The notes under the pieces are model-generated. The model had not been told where the DNA came from. It saw nothing but the letters and a program-made list of their open reading frames with translations, and did not search any database. The translations under genes and the position numbers were made by a program. 64,000 nt of DNA from JASGDC01 sp047606545 (GTDB taxonomy: Bacteria > Actinomycetota > Actinomycetes > Actinomycetales > Micrococcaceae): assembly GCA_047606545.1 (NCBI GenBank), contig JASGEI010000002.1:34988-98987 (forward strand), written 5' to 3'. Shown piece after piece: positions 60,529 through 64,000 of this stretch. Every line of letters starts with the position of its first letter. Position 1 is the stretch's first letter.

Positions 60529-61787
60529 AAAAGATTTTAGCAATTTTTAGTGCCATAATTTTAACGCTAACTTTGGCAGGCTGCAGTACTAAGTCCAAGC
60601 AGCAAGAGGATAAGTATTATTCAGCAAATAGCAAGCAGTGGACAGATTGCCCACTCTCAGACCAACCTAAGCGTGAGTGTAAAAATATTGAAGTTAAGTT
60701 AAGCAGTACTGATAAATCAAAGGTTCAGCTTGCAGTTGCTAAAACTCCAGCTCGTAATCAAAATAACAAAAAAGGTACTCTGGTACTAATGCCTTCAGGT
60801 CCTAATACTTCAGGGCTTTCTTTTGCAGCTGGTATGGAAAGCTTTTTACCTAAAGATGTATTGAATAATTACGATATTATTGCTTACGATCGCCGTGGTG
60901 TAGGTCGTAGTGAGACTATTACTTGTGATGATGTTCCTGATTCGGTTAGCCAAATTACTGAGTTTGCGACTCCAGAACAAATTCAAGATTATAAGACTAT
61001 TGCTAATGATTTAGGGACTTATGTAAATAAATGTAACTCTAAGTCTAATCAACTTTTCAGCAATAGTGGTGCAAAGACTGACGCTGATGATGTTGATGCG
61101 ATTCGGCAAGCAGTAGGTACTGAGAAAGTTAGTTTACTGGCATATTCATATGGAACTTTGACAGCTCAAGCTTATTTGAATAAGTATCCTACTCATGTAG
61201 ATAAATCAGTGCTAGATTCTACATTTGACCCAAATATTTCAGGTGCTAAATTTGCTTATACAAATGACCCAACTTTGGGTTTCCCAATGAGTTTTAATGA
61301 TAAATTAACTGGACCAAAATTAAGTCAGGAACAGTCTAACGCTGCGCAAGCTCTGCAAGAAAGTGCTGATGGACAGTCAATTAATCAAGCATATATCTGT
61401 AGTGACTATAAGTGGAATGATGATATCTCTAAAGTAGGTAAAGAACTAGAAAAGCAAGATTCTAAACAACCTGGTCTGGCTATGGATCCACTTTCCGGTT
61501 ATGGAGTCTGCTCTAAATTTGCTGATAAGGAAAAACAATCAGCACTTGGTGCTATCAAAACTGGTAGTGGAGTAACTACTAAACCACTGCTTGTTAACTC
61601 CACTGAAGATACTCATGCACCACTGGCAGGAGCAAAAGCAGTTGCTGGGCGAATGAATGCCAACCTGTATCAAGTTTCAGGGAATCGTCACATTGTTACT
61701 GGATTTGGGCGATCCTGTGCATCAGATACAGTTAGTAAATATCTGATGACAGGTGCTTTGGCCGTGAATTCTAAATGTACTAGTTAG
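60525..61787 (+). CDS. TAP-like alpha/beta hydrolase lipoprotein
   Basis: A 420-residue exported lipoprotein: signal peptide with lipobox LTLAGCSTKS. The hydrolase fold shows YDRRGVGRSETITCDD, the nucleophile elbow LLAYSYGTLTAQAYLNKYP and a C-terminal TAP-like domain containing PLLVNSTEDTHAPLAGAKAV with the late His in GNRHIVTGFGRSCAS. This is the pattern of tripeptidyl-aminopeptidase-like hydrolases common in Streptomyces and mycobacteria, which cut peptides outside the membrane. It starts at GTG within the stop of the M16 gene (GTGA overlap), behind GAAGGAT, so the two proteases are translationally coupled. Its last 8 nt overlap the convergent dapD gene. Confidence 0.88.
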   Translation: MKKILAIFSAIILTLTLAGCSTKSKQQEDKYYSANSKQWTDCPLSDQPKRECKNIEVKLSSTDKSKVQLAVAKTPARNQNNKKGTLVLMPSGPNTSGLSFAAGMESFLPKDVLNNYDIIAYDRRGVGRSETITCDDVPDSVSQITEFATPEQIQDYKTIANDLGTYVNKCNSKSNQLFSNSGAKTDADDVDAIRQAVGTEKVSLLAYSYGTLTAQAYLNKYPTHVDKSVLDSTFDPNISGAKFAYTNDPTLGFPMSFNDKLTGPKLSQEQSNAAQALQESADGQSINQAYICSDYKWNDDISKVGKELEKQDSKQPGLAMDPLSGYGVCSKFADKEKQSALGAIKTGSGVTTKPLLVNSTEDTHAPLAGAKAVAGRMNANLYQVSGNRHIVTGFGRSCASDTVSKYLMTGALAVNSKCTS

Positions 61788-62730
61788 CGTGTAGTTGTTC
61801 GTTAAGTTCAACTGTACCGCTTTTGCGGCTTCGAGCTTCGATTGCTCCAGTTACCGAGTTACGAATAAACAACAGGTTATTAACGCCTGAAAGTTCAGCC
61901 CCTTTGGCTGTTTTCTTTCCATCTTTGGTAATCATAGTGATTTTAGAGCCGGAAGTGATGTAAAGACCTGCTTCGACTACGCAGTCATCGCCAATACTAA
62001 TACCAACTCCAGAGTTAGCTCCTAGTAGTGAGTTTTTACCAATAGAGATACGTTCTTTGCCGCCACCAGATAGAGTACCCATAATTGAAGCGCCACCACC
62101 AATATCAGAACCATCTTCAACTACAACACCAGCAGAAATACGACCTTCAACCATGCAGGTACCTAGAGTTCCAGCATTAAAGTTGATAAAACCTTCGTGC
62201 ATTACAGTGGTGCCTTCAGCAACATGAGCACCAAGACGAACACGGTCAGCATCAGCAATGCGGACACCACTTGGTAGGACATAGTCGACCATACGAGGGA
62301 ATTTATCTACACCATAAATTATCACTGGAGATTTAGCGATTAGAGCTGCTCGAGTTAGTTCAAAACCTTTAGCTGGATACGGGCCGAAATTAGTCCATAC
62401 ATTATTAGGTAATAAGCTAAAGATGTTATCTATATTTATTGCATTTGGTTTAACCAGCCGATTTGATAAAGCATGTAGTCGCAAATAAGCATCTTCAGTG
62501 TTAGTAGGTGCTTTGTTTACTATAATTTCTGCTTTTACTAGAGTCTTTTCTAGTACGTCAGCTGGATCATCATATTGAGAAATTAGCTTTACTAACTTCT
62601 CTTCAAGCTTTGGGTTTTCAATCTGGCTTTCTGAAAGCTCAGGATACCAAACATCAAGCACTTTACCTTCTTTTGTAGTATGTGCAATACCTAAACCATA
62701 AATTTTATTTATTGTGTTAGAAGTTTCCAT
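61780..62730 (-). CDS. dapD: Tetrahydrodipicolinate N-succinyltransferase
   Basis: DapD transfers a succinyl group from succinyl-CoA to tetrahydrodipicolinate in the lysine/meso-diaminopimelate pathway that feeds peptidoglycan. The 316-residue enzyme is the actinobacterial type. It has an N-terminal domain, NVWTNFGPYPAKGFELTRAA, and a left-handed beta-helix with hexapeptide repeats: VRLGAHVAEGTTVMHEGFIN, FNAGTLGTCMVEGRIS, GVVVEDGSDIGGGASIMGTL and SIGKNSLLGANSGVGISIGD. It is monocistronic. A TAATGT box ends 6 nt before the ATG. Confidence 0.95.
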   Translation of the reverse strand: METSNTINKIYGLGIAHTTKEGKVLDVWYPELSESQIENPKLEEKLVKLISQYDDPADVLEKTLVKAEIIVNKAPTNTEDAYLRLHALSNRLVKPNAINIDNIFSLLPNNVWTNFGPYPAKGFELTRAALIAKSPVIIYGVDKFPRMVDYVLPSGVRIADADRVRLGAHVAEGTTVMHEGFINFNAGTLGTCMVEGRISAGVVVEDGSDIGGGASIMGTLSGGGKERISIGKNSLLGANSGVGISIGDDCVVEAGLYITSGSKITMITKDGKKTAKGAELSGVNNLLFIRNSVTGAIEARSRKSGTVELNEQLHAN

Positions 62731-62736
62731 AGCTTT

Positions 62737-62742
62737 ACATTA
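62737..62742 (-). promoter_or_regulatory. -10 element of dapD, predicted leaderless start
   Basis: On the minus strand TAATGT ends 6 nt before the dapD ATG with no ribosome-binding site in between. Confidence 0.45.
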
Positions 62743-62823
62743 GCGAATTAACGGTTATTTTAAGGTATTTAATGGTAATGTTTTATAGAAAGATTGATTA
62801 TTTTCTAAGCGAGAAGGTATACC

Positions 62824-64000
62824 ATGTCAAACACGAATCATAGAAGAGGTCGTGAAGCTTTTGGGAGACAAAAAATATCAACATTGTTTAAAAACCTAAC
62901 AGCTGTTGCACCTCAATTGATTAAAGATGAAATTGCACTGGCAAAATCTGGACTACAAGAAACTGGTAAAAAAGCTGGTATCGGTGTAGGACTATTTGGT
63001 GGTGCTGCTTTCTTTGCGTTCTTTGGTGCTATTGCATTAATTATTGCGCTAGTATTCGGTCTAGCTACAGTAATGTCCCCATGGGCAGCTGCACTAGTAA
63101 CTGCAATCATTCTCTTTGTACTAGCTTTAATTGCCGCTTTAATTGGTAAGAGTAGTATTACTAAGGCATTTAAAGAAAACAAGTCAACAGAAGCTGTTGA
63201 CGGTATTAAGTATGATGCCAAAATTGTGGCTCAAGGTTCACAAGCTGAGCTTGAGTCTAGTTCGGATAAAGCTAAGAGCCAAGAAATTGAAAAAGCTAAA
63301 AAGGCTAAAGAAGAGAAAGCTGAAAAGAAAGCTCAACCTTCTCCAGAGCAGCTTAAACGTCGTATTGATGCTAGCCGCAGTTACCTAGGTGACACAATGG
63401 ATGGTATTTTATATAAGCTCGATTTTAACGCTCGCGGCAAAGAGTTCTTTGAAGAAAATTCAGCTAAAGTTAAAGACACTTTCGGGCAGGTTAAAGATGA
63501 TATGCCAGAACGTATCGAGGGTCTTAAAAAGATTAGTTCAGATTTTGTTTATGGACGTGAACAGCAAATTGGTATTGGTGTAGCTGCAACTGCTGGTACT
63601 TTAGTAGTTAGTAAATCACTAACACCTAAGAGTCGCGAAAAGCGTGCTACTAAAAAGGCTGAAAAAGTAGAGCTTAAGAACGATAAGGGTAATAAAAAAT
63701 CTGATCGCAAAAACGCTAAGCTTGAAAAGCTAGAAGCTCGTGAGACTGCGAAAGCTGAAAAGCAAGAGCAACGTGAGGCAGCTCGTCATTCGAAGAAGAA
63801 GGCAGCTCAAGAAGCAAAAGCAAAAAAAGTTCAGAAGCAGGAAGCTCGCGAGACTGCTAAAGCTCAGAAGCAAGAGCAACGTGAGGCTGCTAAGGTTGAA
63901 AAGCAAGAGGCTCGTGAAGCTGCGAAAGCTGAAAAGCAAGAGCAACGTGAGGCAGTTAAGGTTGAAAAGCAAGAGGCTCGTGAAGCTGCGAAAGCTGCTA
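62824..64000 (+). CDS. Phage-holin-like membrane protein with 11-residue repeats, partial
   Basis: The frame is open from the ATG at 62824 to the right edge (392 codons visible). GAGAAGGTATACC before the ATG is the ribosome site. Residues ~25-120 match the actinobacterial phage-holin superfamily (DUF1469/Act-E type): APQLIKDEIALAKSGLQETG and two membrane helices (VGLFGGAAFFAFFGAIALII; AAALVTAIILFVLALIAALI). A DUF3618-like segment follows, RRIDASRSYLGDTMDGILYK. The tail from about residue 300 is a charged helix with repeats such as EKQEQREAAKV and EKQEAREAAKA. DUF1469 and DUF3618 are usually neighbouring genes; here they seem to be one protein. The function is unknown. Confidence 0.75.
   Translation, partial: MSNTNHRRGREAFGRQKISTLFKNLTAVAPQLIKDEIALAKSGLQETGKKAGIGVGLFGGAAFFAFFGAIALIIALVFGLATVMSPWAAALVTAIILFVLALIAALIGKSSITKAFKENKSTEAVDGIKYDAKIVAQGSQAELESSSDKAKSQEIEKAKKAKEEKAEKKAQPSPEQLKRRIDASRSYLGDTMDGILYKLDFNARGKEFFEENSAKVKDTFGQVKDDMPERIEGLKKISSDFVYGREQQIGIGVAATAGTLVVSKSLTPKSREKRATKKAEKVELKNDKGNKKSDRKNAKLEKLEARETAKAEKQEQREAARHSKKKAAQEAKAKKVQKQEARETAKAQKQEQREAAKVEKQEAREAAKAEKQEQREAVKVEKQEAREAAKAA

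Noticed and set aside
1..64000. tRNA or rRNA genes
   Set aside because: I saw no cloverleaf with a conserved TTCGAAT-type arm at a suitable place and no rRNA sequence; weak matches cannot be excluded without a covariance search.

Overview
The window looks like a chromosomal segment of a Gram-positive actinobacterium of the Corynebacterium/Mycobacterium type (Mycobacteriales). The content supports this: LGFP-like repeats, a DUF2505 protein, a disulfide-less LpdA quinone reductase, an MptB-type mannosyltransferase, dTDP-rhamnose and GDP-mannose precursor genes, a TAP-like lipoprotein hydrolase, the actinobacterial DapD, and the actinobacterial gene order rpsB-tsf-pyrH-frr-cdsA ... dxr-rip1-ispG ... 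proS-rimP-nusA-ylxR-infB-rbfA ... truB-ribF-rpsO-pnp-M16. The base composition is unusual for that group: by eye roughly 40% G+C, with A/T-ending codons. I do not recognise the species.

Layout. 1-9.4 kb: dTDP-rhamnose genes (rmlC partial, rmlB, rmlA), a secreted trypsin-like protease with a C-terminal membrane anchor, a DUF2505 protein, GDP-mannose pyrophosphorylase and mfd. 9.4-14.2 kb: a nucleoside-salvage operon (purine nucleoside phosphorylase, phosphopentomutase-type mutase, deoC) divergent from lpdA. 14.2-20.7 kb: maf, a PH-domain membrane protein, GtrA, a divergent LCP protein, manA, and a very unusual secreted TroA/ZnuA-fold protein broken up by Ser-Asp and Ser-Ala repeat linkers. 20.7-22.0 kb: an IS1249-like insertion sequence with intact 27-bp ends, an 8-bp target duplication and a frameshifted transposase. 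22.0-25.5 kb: a proline-iminopeptidase-like hydrolase, MptB and an M23 peptidase. 25.5-31.4 kb: a four-gene oligopeptide ABC importer. 31.6-43.3 kb: translation and isoprenoid genes with a twin-DivIVA-domain protein, and a Wzz/BY-kinase. 43.4-50.4 kb: proS-rimP-nusA-ylxR-infB-rbfA. 50.6-53.9 kb: two tandem POT peptide transporters. 53.9-64 kb: truB, ribF, a small ORF, rpsO, an Actino-pnp-type leader, pnp, an M16 protease, a TAP-like lipoprotein, dapD, and the start of a holin-like membrane protein with 11-residue repeats.

How the genes work together. Much of the window serves the envelope: rhamnose and mannose donors (rmlABC, manA, manC, pmmB), their transfer (MptB, LCP, GtrA), peptidoglycan precursor and turnover (dapD, M23), phospholipid (cdsA), isoprenoid carrier (dxr, ispG) and polar growth (DivIVA-like). 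A second theme is peptide use: an Opp importer, two POT carriers, and several peptidases.

Two points of gene expression stand out. Many single genes have a TANNNT -10 element only 6-8 nt before the start codon and no Shine-Dalgarno, which predicts leaderless mRNAs. rimP has no ATG, GTG or TTG in its N-terminal part and appears to start at ATT behind a good ribosome-binding site; the M16 protease may start at ACG. The main candidates for something undescribed are the Ser-Asp-interrupted ZnuA-like protein and the ATT-initiated rimP.
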